Shown: piece after piece, positions 1 through 7,768 of the stretch
Layout of the letters: each line of letters opens with the position of its first letter
Numbering within the stretch: the stretch's first letter is position 1
Assembly (NCBI GenBank): GCA_946811185.2
Contig: OX328102.1
Coordinates: 16,865,194-16,929,193 of the forward strand
Reading direction: 5' to 3'
DNA from: Hippopus hippopus
Taxonomy: Eukaryota > Mollusca > Bivalvia > Cardiida > Cardiidae
Length of the DNA stretch: 64,000 bases
The notes under the pieces: generated by a model
Told to the model about the DNA's origin: nothing
The model's database searches: none
What the model saw: only the letters and a program-made list of their open reading frames with translations
Translations under genes and position numbers: made by a program

Positions 1-2809
1 CATCAACATCATATCCAATTTTTATTGCATTACATCTTCCTCCGGACAAACCATCCCTCGGATCGATAGGGTCCCAATGTGGATATAACTTTTCAATGAG
101 TTTTTTGTACTCTTTATCCTTCATCTTAGCATCAAATTCGTGTTCCCAAATGTACACTACATTATATCCCATGTCTTCGATATCTGCTATACGTTCAAAA
201 GTACATTTGAACAATTCAGACATGGGTTTTCCATTAATAGGATTGATCTGTTTTCGATCTGTATAGCATACAGGACAACCATGATAAAAATCTCCAAGAA
301 ATTCATAAACAGTGTTTGTTTGATGGTGAAAACCATCTACACTATATTTCCCGATTTGAGCTTCACCACCATTTTTTGCATGCTGAATATTAATACCTTT
401 TTCCTGGGCAACGCTTTGAACCCATCGTATCGCTTTCATAGAAAAGCGACGTCTGGATGAGTCTTTACTTGAAATGATAGCTATTTGATTTTCTGGTAAA
501 TATTTGCTTCGCCACACCTTGTTACAGGCATCTGCGATGGTAATCGCCTCTAAAAATGGACAAATACCACCCTGTTCGATAAACAGCTTTCTGAATTCAG
601 CACATCCTCGTCTGAGGATATCAACATCTGACCTACAGTACATTTCCATCTCCTTCTGAAAATTGAATTCCTCACCATTTCGAACTTTGTCATTATACCA
701 AACTATAAATTTTGACCTAGCCTCTTCAGACATTGAATCGGGTTTGTAATAAGACATATCCAAGTAGGGTCCGATGTAACTCCAAAATTCATCTGTATTT
801 GCCCAGTGAGGAAAGTAACCTTTTTTCATTTCTTGAAGGTCAAAGGTGGATGGAAATTTTGCCAAACCAAAACTCATGAAATTGAAAGAATCGATCAGAC
901 GTACACCGTTCAGTTCTAACTTCATAATATTGTTTCCATTCATGATCACTTTTGGAAGTTTTAACCCAACTTTGACAATATAGTCAAGAATGAACTGACC
1001 GTCATAACCTTTGAAATTATGGGCAATAGCCGTAACCCCTTTATGATGTTTTGAAAAGAGCCAGTTGCAAAATTGACTCAAAGTTTCTTCACCTTGAAAA
1101 ATAACTTCCCTACCCTCTTCAAATTCACTGCATGTAGAACAATGAAAATCAAGTGATTTATCGATACATTCATCACACGCTCTGTGTGCAATACAATAAT
1201 TCGGGATGTGCACACCTGTGTCTTGTTTGCATTCAAAATCAAAGAAAATAAACTGTGTTTTTTTGACTACAGAAGAACTCGTCTCGTCATCGCTGTCATG
1301 GTTCAACTTACTTTGGTAAGGCTGAATATAGCATTGATGAGAAAAGTTAACAATTCTCTTACAGATATGACACCTTTTCTTTCCATTGCAAACATGATTT
1401 TTCTTTCTGACATGATATTGTGCACCGCATTTCGAGCAGAGTTTCACTAATTCACAAATGGATTTCTTTTCTTTACCTTGAACATTTCTGTGATTTTCAA
1501 AGCATTCAGCACTAAAAAAACGTCTACTGCAAACACTGCAAACATATTCTTTTGATTCTGATGGACATTTTCCTTTGCGGTAACAACCTTTACAGATATT
1601 TGAACAAGCATGACTTTCCCGGTTAGAGTAACCCACATCACAGAACTCACAATAATATGCACAACTAAGAAAACCTTTGATAGATTTGATGTAGTCATAA
1701 TGGTTTTGATGAAAGTACAAATGTATGATCTTACTATTGGCTTTCACTTCTGGATGTTTAAATATTTTTTCCACTTTTGAATGCTGTTGGTGAACTTTAA
1801 TGACATAGCCTTTTTCATACAAGAATGTTTGAATTTTTTTGTATTCATCAATTCCTACAGACTGTGTTGGTGAAACTCCAACTTCATGTAACAATTTCTC
1901 AGCTTCAGTCTTTTGAAGAGGACATTTTGAATGACGAATACGATCCCATTTTCTATTCCATGCCTCGGTGTTTTCACGCTCACTGTAGCAAATTCCCACA
2001 ACAACAGCTCTTGCGAAACATAGTTGGTCATGATTGTCAATTTGAATAATAGATCGCTTCTTCTGGGTAAAAAACTTTGAATCTAATTCTGACGATCTAT
2101 ATTTTGGTTTTCCGCTACCACTTGGTGGTATTGTATGTGTGATGTCAAATGTCATGAATCCATCGTTCAAGACGAAATCTGTATTCGATTGTAAAACTCG
2201 TTCAATTTCATTCAGCATAGTTTCACCTTGTAACTGACCTGCAGCTAAAAAAGGAATATGGATTCCCATTTCCAACGAAGGATGATTGATGGTAATTCTA
2301 ATCATGTCCGTCGGGTTGGCATTTAACTTTCGAATGATTTCACGGGTAACATCGTCAAATAATCCAAGGAGTCTCTGAGGTGTTAATTCTTCAAATTTCT
2401 TAAAACTCAGCATCAGCACATGTGATTCTGTTTTAAATTTTCTTGACCTCTTATTACCCTTTTCTGTTAAATCATATAGACTTTTCATGTCTAAGTTAGA
2501 GTTGGTACTTTCATCGTTGCTATCATTTTCTTCTTTCAACGGTTTAGTTTTTTTCTTTTTTGTTGGTGGAAGCACCTCATCGTCACTTTCTTCTTTCAAC
2601 GGTTTAGTTTTTTTCTTTTTTGTTGGTGGAAACACCTCATCGTCACTTTCTTCTTTCAACGGTTTAGTTTTTTTCTTTTTTATTGATGGAAATACCTCAT
2701 CGTCACTTTCTTCTTTCAAAGGTCTAGTTTTTTTCTTTTTTATTGGTGGAAACACCTCATCGTCACTTTCACTGTCTGAATAGGTTATTATTCTTTTTCT
2801 TTTACCCAT
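1..2809 (-). CDS. Protein-primed family-B DNA polymerase (DNA_pol_B_2), 3' end outside window
   Basis: Replicative DNA polymerase; the frame is open from the ATG at 2809 to the window edge (936 codons seen). Residues 1-80 are acidic/lysine-rich and include four 20-residue repeats. Residues about 370-500 hold a cluster of CxxC and C/H pairs, probably zinc-binding. The 3'-5' exonuclease follows: Exo I DFE at 524-526, Exo II NFKGYD from 598, Exo III YCRSDVD from 724. A segment with EFLGDFYHGCP and IWEHEFD (about 836-890) matches the insertion usual in Polinton and adintovirus polymerases. The last residues, RDGLSGGR, lead into the palm, whose catalytic aspartates lie outside the window. The start is set by a TATA box on the same strand (2863-2872). 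It is divergent from the 2967 gene. Family assignment is secure; virus versus transposon is not. Confidence 0.9.
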   Translation of the reverse strand, partial: MGKRKRIITYSDSESDDEVFPPIKKKKTRPLKEESDDEVFPSIKKKKTKPLKEESDDEVFPPTKKKKTKPLKEESDDEVLPPTKKKKTKPLKEENDSNDESTNSNLDMKSLYDLTEKGNKRSRKFKTESHVLMLSFKKFEELTPQRLLGLFDDVTREIIRKLNANPTDMIRITINHPSLEMGIHIPFLAAGQLQGETMLNEIERVLQSNTDFVLNDGFMTFDITHTIPPSGSGKPKYRSSELDSKFFTQKKRSIIQIDNHDQLCFARAVVVGICYSERENTEAWNRKWDRIRHSKCPLQKTEAEKLLHEVGVSPTQSVGIDEYKKIQTFLYEKGYVIKVHQQHSKVEKIFKHPEVKANSKIIHLYFHQNHYDYIKSIKGFLSCAYYCEFCDVGYSNRESHACSNICKGCYRKGKCPSESKEYVCSVCSRRFFSAECFENHRNVQGKEKKSICELVKLCSKCGAQYHVRKKNHVCNGKKRCHICKRIVNFSHQCYIQPYQSKLNHDSDDETSSSVVKKTQFIFFDFECKQDTGVHIPNYCIAHRACDECIDKSLDFHCSTCSEFEEGREVIFQGEETLSQFCNWLFSKHHKGVTAIAHNFKGYDGQFILDYIVKVGLKLPKVIMNGNNIMKLELNGVRLIDSFNFMSFGLAKFPSTFDLQEMKKGYFPHWANTDEFWSYIGPYLDMSYYKPDSMSEEARSKFIVWYNDKVRNGEEFNFQKEMEMYCRSDVDILRRGCAEFRKLFIEQGGICPFLEAITIADACNKVWRSKYLPENQIAIISSKDSSRRRFSMKAIRWVQSVAQEKGINIQHAKNGGEAQIGKYSVDGFHHQTNTVYEFLGDFYHGCPVCYTDRKQINPINGKPMSELFKCTFERIADIEDMGYNVVYIWEHEFDAKMKDKEYKKLIEKLYPHWDPIDPRDGLSGGRCNAIKIGYDVD
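2531..2770 (-). repeat. Four 60-bp tandem repeats in the polymerase N-terminus
   Basis: Four near-identical 60-bp units encode alternating acidic (EESDDEV) and basic (KKKKTKPLK) blocks of 20 residues each. The length is a multiple of three, so copy-number change would keep the frame. The basic blocks look like nuclear localisation signals. Confidence 0.9.
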
Positions 2810-2966
2810 CGTTTTAGCTCTGAGTGAAAAGACAATAATGCAGAAGTGAGAAAAAAACCGGCAATTTATATACCCTCTCCGTTGTAACAGTGTATAAATA
2901 AGCCGTTAGTTGTGAAAATCTATTCATTCTCCTACTCGATCTCAGTCAGTACAGCTGATAAAAAAT
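2810..2966. promoter_or_regulatory. Bidirectional promoter between polymerase and zinc-knuckle gene
   Basis: The 157-bp intergenic space holds two TATA boxes facing opposite ways: one for the polymerase on the minus strand (2863-2872) and TATAAATA for the plus-strand gene (2893-2900). Each lies 54-67 bp from its start codon. No CRE or CCAAT module like those of the small genes is seen here. Confidence 0.75.
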
Positions 2967-3845
2967 ATGAGTGAGTTAAAGCTGCAAAATACATCACCAC
3001 TTAAAAACAGGGTGTATCTGTATGTTAATCCATACACCCACGATTATGAGATCAGCAATATACCATCAAAGTATAATGTTAAACATATCGGAAACTATGT
3101 GGGATCATTTTTTTCCCAGCAACATTTAGAAGAAAAAGATGTTTACCGTACTACCAGGTACAGAGTTTTGGATCAAGCGACGCTCGACAAACGATATGGT
3201 GCGAATGGTGTGAGAACAAATATTTGTTTCACATGCAACGAAGTAGGACATTGGGCCAAAGAATGTCCAGAAAAAGAAAATCAGCTAGGAACATTTGTTT
3301 TTGTCTACGTGAACCCACACAGTCACGACATTGAGATTTCACCATCATTTTACAACGTTGGTGGATTCAAAGATATGAAATTCGTCGGCACACTAAATTC
3401 ATTCTGCAGTGAAAATACATGGAAAAAAAGTTCACTACAAGCTATATCCTCATCGGCTGAAACTCAGATCGTAGACATGCAGAGCGATACAGCGGCTAAC
3501 AACGATTCAGAAATCTGCAAAATAACAGAACAGACAGAGAAAAAAATATCTACAAACGATAATCTAAGAAAACAACAAACTTTGGATCTAAAAAACGAAT
3601 TTTCTGCAGAACCGGGTTGTTCGTACGGAAAGGAAAAACAGCAAAACATCGAAAAGAAGAAAAAACGAGTAACAAAGAACTATTTCTTTTACAAATCAAC
3701 AAAACATGAGGACAAAATCTGTCCAGATGTGGAATTAAAAACCAACGATCGGAAAAGAAAACGTAAAACCAAATGTGAATCTGACATCTCAAAGAAAAAG
3801 AAAAAAAACATACTGAGTGAAAAAAAGATTTCAATACAATATTGA
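2967..3845 (+). CDS. Zinc-knuckle protein with duplicated domain, basic C-terminus
   Basis: 292 residues, family not recognised. A domain of about 40 residues occurs twice (about 15-55 and 110-150), each with the pattern V-Y-V-N-P-x-(T/S)-H-D-x-E-I-S. Between the copies sits one CCHC zinc knuckle, CFTCNEVGHWAKECPE, with CX2CX4HX4C spacing. The last 130 residues are lysine-rich with nuclear-localisation-like runs. A nucleic-acid-binding role is an inference from the knuckle and the basic tail. The ATG lies 66 bp after a TATA box and opens the frame. It is transcribed divergently from the polymerase, which suggests shared, perhaps early, expression. No stem-loop follows it; an AATAAA does (3964), unlike the small genes downstream. 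Confidence 0.8.
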   Translation: MSELKLQNTSPLKNRVYLYVNPYTHDYEISNIPSKYNVKHIGNYVGSFFSQQHLEEKDVYRTTRYRVLDQATLDKRYGANGVRTNICFTCNEVGHWAKECPEKENQLGTFVFVYVNPHSHDIEISPSFYNVGGFKDMKFVGTLNSFCSENTWKKSSLQAISSSAETQIVDMQSDTAANNDSEICKITEQTEKKISTNDNLRKQQTLDLKNEFSAEPGCSYGKEKQQNIEKKKKRVTKNYFFYKSTKHEDKICPDVELKTNDRKRKRKTKCESDISKKKKKNILSEKKISIQY

Positions 3846-3963
3846 TTATAAACAAAAAAGACTGACTTGATTTTTCATTCATTTTTGTCTTTTACAGTTC
3901 ATTCATTTTTTGTCTTTACAGTTCATGATTTGATTTTTTTCATTGTACATAAGTTCTTTTTGA

Positions 3964-3969
3964 AATAAA
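3964..3969 (+). terminator. Candidate poly(A) signal AATAAA
   Basis: AATAAA lies 119 nt after the zinc-knuckle gene's stop, in a T-rich stretch. It is the only hexamer of the kind before the convergent minus-strand gene. Confidence 0.5.
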
Positions 3970-4060
3970 AAATATAAAAATAATTACTTCTTACTTTTGA
4001 CTTTTTTCTAGTTATGACTGTAAGTCTTTTTTTTTACTTTTGACAATTTGAGAAGAAAGA

Positions 4061-4095
4061 TCTTTCGTGCTAAATGGTTAGCCCTGAAAAGGGCT
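4061..4095 (-). terminator. Histone-type 3' stem-loop and downstream element (minus strand)
   Basis: Read on the minus strand, AGCCCTTTTCAGGGCT (4080-4095) is a 6-bp stem with a TTTC loop, preceded by a run of A and followed by AACCA. Ten nt after the stem comes CACGAAAGA (4061-4069). Layout and loop match the replication-dependent histone mRNA 3' end (stem-loop for SLBP, purine element for U7 snRNP; sea-urchin consensus CAAGAAAGA). It begins 32 nt after the stop codon of the gene at 4128-4334. Confidence 0.8.
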
Positions 4096-4127
4096 TTTTT
4101 TGAAGGATCTCACATTGACATTCAGCT

Positions 4128-4334
4128 CTACGATTCTTCCACCCGATCCACTGGGATGATTTCGCATCCACAGTGTTCGCAGCAAATCGCCGAAGCTTCA
4201 TCGTCATCATAAAATCCTTCATCTGTATCTGGACAGTTATGCTTCTGTCCAAGATACTCGAGTATGGAAAAACATTTCCCACACTCTATCAGACATCTGT
4301 TTGCACAGTGAGGACATACAAGAATTCGAACCAT
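4128..4334 (-). CDS. Small cysteine-rich, probably zinc-binding protein
   Basis: 68 residues beginning MVRILVCPHCANRC. It has a first metal-site-like cluster (CPHC, C, CGKC), an acidic middle (DTDEGFYDDDE) and a second cluster (CCEHCGC). No family recognised; the pattern suggests two zinc ribbons or a treble clef. An in-frame ATG exists at 4370, but it overlaps the TATA box (4375-4381, minus strand), so the ATG at 4334, 41 nt past the box, is the likely start. The mRNA would be short and end at the histone-type stem-loop 32 nt beyond the stop. A promoter module identical in layout drives the 7114 gene. Confidence 0.7.
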   Translation of the reverse strand: MVRILVCPHCANRCLIECGKCFSILEYLGQKHNCPDTDEGFYDDDEASAICCEHCGCEIIPVDRVEES

Positions 4335-4374
4335 TCTGGAACAAATATGATTTTTTATGTAAAATATCACTGGG

Positions 4375-4458
4375 CTTTATAGCTTTACAGGAGGATTGAA
4401 CTAACTGACCTATGACGTCATTTTCTCCTATATTTTTTCCCGCGTCGGCGTTTCATTA
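4375..4458 (-). promoter_or_regulatory. Promoter with TATA and TGACGTCA, minus strand
   Basis: On the minus strand, a block beginning ATGAAACGCCGACGCGGG runs through TGACGTCA (4413-4420) to a TATA box (4375-4381). The same block in the same order precedes the plus-strand gene at 7114 (6983-7070), with only scattered differences. TGACGTCA is the palindromic CRE/ATF site. Confidence 0.75.
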
Positions 4459-4535
4459 ACATTGCGCAATCAAATCGATGGTTATATCGGTGTTTTTTAC
4501 CACTCCTAATTCGGTGTCACACAGTACAATACCGG

Positions 4536-4683
4536 TGCTTTCCGCCAGGTCCGCCCTCTTTAAAAATTTCAATCCTCTGTAAACGTATAAAGCTCAGTGT
4601 TATTTTCATACATTCACCATTTCTTTGATTCACAGCTAACGATCACTTCGGAAGCAGTATCAATATTCAGAGTCAGTTACAAT
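4536..4683 (+). promoter_or_regulatory. Promoter and 5' leader of the 4684 gene
   Basis: TATAAAG at 4586-4592 lies 98 nt before the ATG. The whole stretch from 4536 to about 4670 recurs upstream of the gene at 6364 (6220-6350), with the box-to-ATG distance kept at 98 nt, so core promoter and leader were duplicated together. Confidence 0.75.
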
Positions 4684-5346
4684 ATGAAGCACAACTTAGA
4701 TGAAATCAGCTTGGACGATTTTCCATCAGTGGAAAACAATGGAGACGTTCTTTCATCAGTTATGAATTCGACAATTATCAATCCACCACCGGAGTTAAAT
4801 CCGACAACCATCATTCCAGCGATAGTGTTTGACAACATTTATGAAGAGGTAAAGCAGCTAAATTTGAAACAAGATAGCATGATGATCCGAATCATAGATC
4901 AGCTGGAGACTTTAAACAGGCATTTGGAGGAAATTAAAACTTTAACCGTAAGTACTGATCAGCTCAGTAGTAATATCGAGGTACTACGTCAACAAGATCA
5001 GCGCATTTCAACACCTCCTGTAAAGATTCCTGTGGAGTTCGAGTTTGATAAATCCAATCTTCACAACTTAGTGGACTCTATCGTAAGTGTTGTGAAGAAA
5101 AATCAACCAAAGAAAAATCAGCCAAAGGAAAAACAACCAAGAAAAACAACAAAGCGGAAATCTGAGGAAGATGGTAACCATATCCACAAGAAGCAGCGAA
5201 TTGATCAAAAACCAACTATACCAATATTGACAGGACAGGGTAAATACGGGAAAAACATTGACAATCACGTTGATTTCAAGATACCGAAAAAACCAAAGAC
5301 AGAACGAAAACAACCAAGAAAAAACAACAAAACGGTAGGAATATGA
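4684..5346 (+). CDS. Lysine-rich protein with acidic N-terminus and coiled coil, unknown
   Basis: 220 residues from MKHNLDEISL; not recognised. Residues 1-25 are acidic/hydrophobic (LDEISLDDFPSVE). Residues about 50-110 have heptad-like spacing consistent with a coiled coil. From about 135 on it is strongly basic, with repeated K-K-N-Q-P and K-R-K motifs, suggesting nuclear localisation and DNA or RNA binding. A role as a core or condensing protein is only a guess. The frame is open further upstream, but the ATG at 4684 follows a TATA box by 98 nt and its leader matches that of the 6364 gene. No histone-type stem-loop follows; AATAAA motifs occur only 540-570 nt downstream, beyond an AT-rich repeat. 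Confidence 0.7.
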   Translation: MKHNLDEISLDDFPSVENNGDVLSSVMNSTIINPPPELNPTTIIPAIVFDNIYEEVKQLNLKQDSMMIRIIDQLETLNRHLEEIKTLTVSTDQLSSNIEVLRQQDQRISTPPVKIPVEFEFDKSNLHNLVDSIVSVVKKNQPKKNQPKEKQPRKTTKRKSEEDGNHIHKKQRIDQKPTIPILTGQGKYGKNIDNHVDFKIPKKPKTERKQPRKNNKTVGI

Positions 5347-5399
5347 AAAACAAATATGAAACTCGTGGTGTTTGCGAATTTACATTATAAAAATTTGTT

Positions 5400-5890
5400 A
5401 TATACTGTTTTTGCGATTAATTCATTGTAAAATAATTCATTGCAAAAAATAATTCAGTGTGTTTTTTCATCGTGATCAAATCGTTGTGAATAATTCATTG
5501 CGAAAAAATAATTCAGTGTGTTTTTTTTCATCGTGATCAAATCGTTGTGAATAATTCATTGTGAAAAAAATATTTCAGTGCGATTTTTTCATTGTTATCA
5601 AATCGTTGTGAATAATTCATTGTGAAAAAATATTTCAGTGCGATTTTTTCATTGTTAAGAAAATGTTTTTTCATTGTCAAGAAATTTTTTATGATGCATT
5701 GCAAAAAATGATTGCTTGTGATTTTTTTTAGTTGTTAAGAAATTTTTTCATTGTCAAGAAATTTTTTTATGATGCATTGCAAAAAAATGTTTGCTTGTGA
5801 TTTTTTTCATTGTCAAGAAATTTTTTTCATTGTCAAGAAATTTTTTATGATGCATTGCAAAAAAATGTTTCAATGTTTAGTTCTGTTCAG
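5400..5890. repeat. AT-rich tandem repeat array
   Basis: About 490 bp built from degenerate units of two kinds: one with TTCATTGTGAAAAAAT and ATCGTTGTGAATAATTCA (5400-5660, about 75 bp per unit), and one with TGATGCATTGCAAAAAA and TTCATTGTCAAGAAATTTTT (5660-5890). It lies between two genes and holds no plausible coding frame. It ends at two AATAAA motifs (about 5893-5910). It could be a long 3' UTR, a recombination hot spot or an origin-like AT-rich region. Confidence 0.8.
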
Positions 5891-6014
5891 TAAATAAAAG
5901 TTCAATAAATAAAAGTTCAAAAACAATAGAGTTCTTCATTCTGTTTTCCCCAAAAGACTTGTTCTGGTTACATTTTTCCATACAACGTCTCATGACTGTT
6001 AGTTAAACTCTAGT

Positions 6015-6363
6015 TTTTCTTACCCGAAAAAAGAAAATGTAACAAACCTATGGATTGGGTAACAATAAATCCCCCCCCGAACAAGAAAATGTAACAAACC
6101 CACGGGTTGGTCAACAATAAAACAATTAGTATTAGAAAAAACAACGGTGAATCTGATTGGATAACATTAATTTGGAACCAAAACAGCATGAAACGTAGCA
6201 TGGAAAAAATGTATGTGCTTTCTGCCAGGTCCGAACTCTTTAAAAATTTCAATCCTCCTTAAACGTATAAAGTCCAGCGTTATTTTCATACATTCACCAT
6301 TTCTTTGATTCTCAGCTAACGATCACTTCGAAAGCAGTGTCAATATTAGGAAACATTATCAAT
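6015..6363 (+). promoter_or_regulatory. Composite promoter of the 6364 gene
   Basis: The upstream half (6015-6190) has two copies of AAGAAAATGTAACAAACC followed by TTGG, with inverted CCAAT boxes (ATTGG) at 6054 and 6156. It matches the upstream half of the 7114 promoter. The downstream half (6220-6350), with TATAAAG at 6266-6272, matches the promoter of the 4684 gene. It is therefore a chimera of the two other promoter types. Confidence 0.75.
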
Positions 6364-6630
6364 ATGGAGGAGGTAAATCATCAACTACGTGAGGCTCTCC
6401 GAGAGTATCTAAATGCAGGGCAGCAGTTATTGCAACTAACCACTCGTCTCGTAGGAGAGGAGGAACAAAACCAACTGCAACGTATAACACAGCCATACAA
6501 AGATCTCGGCGAAAGATTAGTTCAGCTATTATTAAAGACAACACCGGATATCATTTTGGTTGATATCGAGTTCGGGAGGAAGATTACAGCATGCCCCATT
6601 TGCCAAGCGAATTTCGGGTGTTGCCATTAG
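6364..6630 (+). CDS. Small protein with coiled-coil body and cysteine tail
   Basis: 88 residues from MEEVNHQLRE. Residues 1-70 are amphipathic with regular leucines (helical or coiled coil). The protein ends in TACPICQANFGCCH, whose CPxC...GC pattern is shared with the end of the 7114 product (CPACRKVGGCA). No known family recognised. The ATG lies 98 nt after TATAAAG; an in-frame GTG at 6337 is not needed. The stop is followed 32 nt later by a histone-type stem-loop. The shared tail, promoter parts and 3' end suggest this gene and 7114 are diverged members of one expression class. Confidence 0.7.
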   Translation: MEEVNHQLREALREYLNAGQQLLQLTTRLVGEEEQNQLQRITQPYKDLGERLVQLLLKTTPDIILVDIEFGRKITACPICQANFGCCH

Positions 6631-6662
6631 AACTGGAAAAAACACAGCCTCCAAAACAAAAC

Positions 6663-6697
6663 AGCCCTTTTCAGGGCTACCCATCTACCACGAAAGT
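6663..6697 (+). terminator. Histone-type 3' stem-loop and downstream element
   Basis: AGCCCTTTTCAGGGCT (6663-6678) is followed at once by ACCCA, the canonical histone 3' flank, and after 10 nt by CACGAAAG (6689-6696). The 5' flank is A-rich. It begins 32 nt after the stop of the 6364 gene, a spacing normal for histone mRNAs. Confidence 0.85.
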
Positions 6698-6804
6698 TCT
6701 ATCTTTCTTTAAATTGTCATTTCTTCAAATTGTCAAACTTCTTTCTTTTAGAAGAGTTACACTGCAAAGATTCACAATCAAAAAAAAAAGTCATAGATTA
6801 GCCA

Positions 6805-7113
6805 AACTCTAGTTTTTTCTAACCCGATCAAGAAAATGTAACAACCCCACGGATTGGTCAACAATAAAATCCCCGAACAAGAAAATGTAACAAACCCACG
6901 GATTGGACAACAATAAAACATTTAGTATTAGAAATAAAACGCTGATTCTGATTGGATAACATTAATTTGGAGCCAAAACAGCATGAAACGCCGACGCGGG
7001 AAAAACATAGGAGAAAATGACGTCATGGGTCAACTAGTTCAATCCGTCTGAAAACCTATAAAACCCAGTGTCATTTCCCGCACATCGTTCATTCTCTTCG
7101 ACTTGTAGACAAC
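6805..7113 (+). promoter_or_regulatory. Promoter of the 7114 gene
   Basis: Contains inverted CCAAT boxes (ATTGG) at 6853, 6902 and 6951, the shared AAGAAAATGTAACAA motifs, CGCCGACGCGGG, TGACGTCA at 7018-7025 and TATAAAA at 7057-7063, 51 nt before the ATG. The upstream half duplicates 6015-6190; the downstream half duplicates the inverted module at 4375-4458. Confidence 0.8.
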
Positions 7114-7347
7114 ATGGAGTGTGGTTTAAGAGACATGGATTTTTGGGACCTTGCCCAGCTATCATCCAGAAAAAAGATGGACGACAAGAAGAAGGAGTTC
7201 GTCGTACCCCAGACCGAGTGCTGGGATGATGACAACAAGCCAGCGTTCTCGCTAAACTTCAACCTGGATGAACGGGAGTTGAAGAGGCTAAAGAGGCGGG
7301 CAGCAAGTAGCTGTCCAGCCTGCAGAAAGGTTGGAGGTTGTGCTTAA
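7114..7347 (+). CDS. Small charged protein with CPxC...GC tail
   Basis: 77 residues: MECGLRDMDFWDLAQL at the start, a mixed-charge centre, a basic helix ERELKRLKRRAA, then SSCPACRKVGGCA at the C-terminus. Base composition is more GC-rich than its neighbours. The family is not recognised; the cysteine tail recurs in the 6364 product. The ATG sits 51 nt after TATAAAA. A degenerate stem (TCCCT-TTT-AGGGA, near 7367) and then a perfect histone-type stem-loop (7393) follow the stop. A structural or DNA-binding role is conceivable from the basic helix, but nothing proves it. Confidence 0.7.
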   Translation: MECGLRDMDFWDLAQLSSRKKMDDKKKEFVVPQTECWDDDNKPAFSLNFNLDERELKRLKRRAASSCPACRKVGGCA

Positions 7348-7392
7348 AAACACAACCTCCAAAACCAGCTCCCTTTTAGGGACACCCCAAAC

Positions 7393-7430
7393 AGCCCTTT
7401 TCAGGGCTAACCATCTACCACGGAAGATCT
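7393..7430 (+). terminator. Histone-type 3' stem-loop and downstream element
   Basis: AGCCCTTTTCAGGGCT (7393-7408), then AACCA, then CACGGAAGA (7419-7427). It begins 45 nt after the stop of the 7114 gene and has the same layout as the copies at 4080 and 6663. Confidence 0.85.
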
Positions 7431-7568
7431 ACCTTTCTTCAAATTGTCAGACGTAAGTTCTATCTTTTCTTCAAATTGTCATTTCTTCAAATTGTCAGAC
7501 GAAAGTTCTACCTTCAAGCTGTTAGACGAAAGTTCTATCTTCAAATTGTCATTTCTTCAAATTGTCAC

Positions 7569-7584
7569 AGCTCTTTTCAGAGCT
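7569..7584 (+). terminator. Histone-like stem-loop, variant stem AGCTCT/AGAGCT
   Basis: Same TTTC loop and 6-bp stem as the other copies, but base pair 4 is T-A instead of C-G on both arms: a compensatory change. It is followed by AACCC. Confidence 0.7.
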
Positions 7585-7593
7585 AACCCCAAC

Positions 7594-7627
7594 AGTCCTT
7601 TTCAGGACTAACCATCTACCACGAAAG
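7594..7627 (+). terminator. Histone-like stem-loop, variant stem AGTCCT/AGGACT, with purine element
   Basis: Compensatory change at pair 3 relative to the AGCCCT type (7594-7609), followed by AACCATCTAC and CACGAAAGA (7620-7628 region). Confidence 0.7.
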
Positions 7628-7744
7628 ATCTATCTTCAAGATGTCAGACGAAAGTTCTATCTTCAAGCTGCCAGACGAAAGTTCTATCTTCAAGCTGTCA
7701 GACGAAAGTTCTATCTTCAAATTGTCATTTCTTCAAATTGTCAC

Positions 7745-7760
7745 AGCTCTTTTCAGAGCT
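7745..7760 (+). terminator. Histone-like stem-loop (second AGCTCT copy)
   Basis: Second copy of the AGCTCT/AGAGCT stem-loop, part of the 175-bp duplication. Confidence 0.65.
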
Positions 7761-7768
7761 AACCCAAC

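Noticed and set aside
140..2049. Several open frames of 60-106 codons inside the polymerase region
   Set aside because: They lie in other frames over a continuous 936-codon polymerase frame with clear exonuclease motifs.
2487..2783. 98-codon plus-strand frame with repeated SSFNGLVFFFF blocks
   Set aside because: Antisense reading of the 60-bp acidic/basic repeat of the polymerase.
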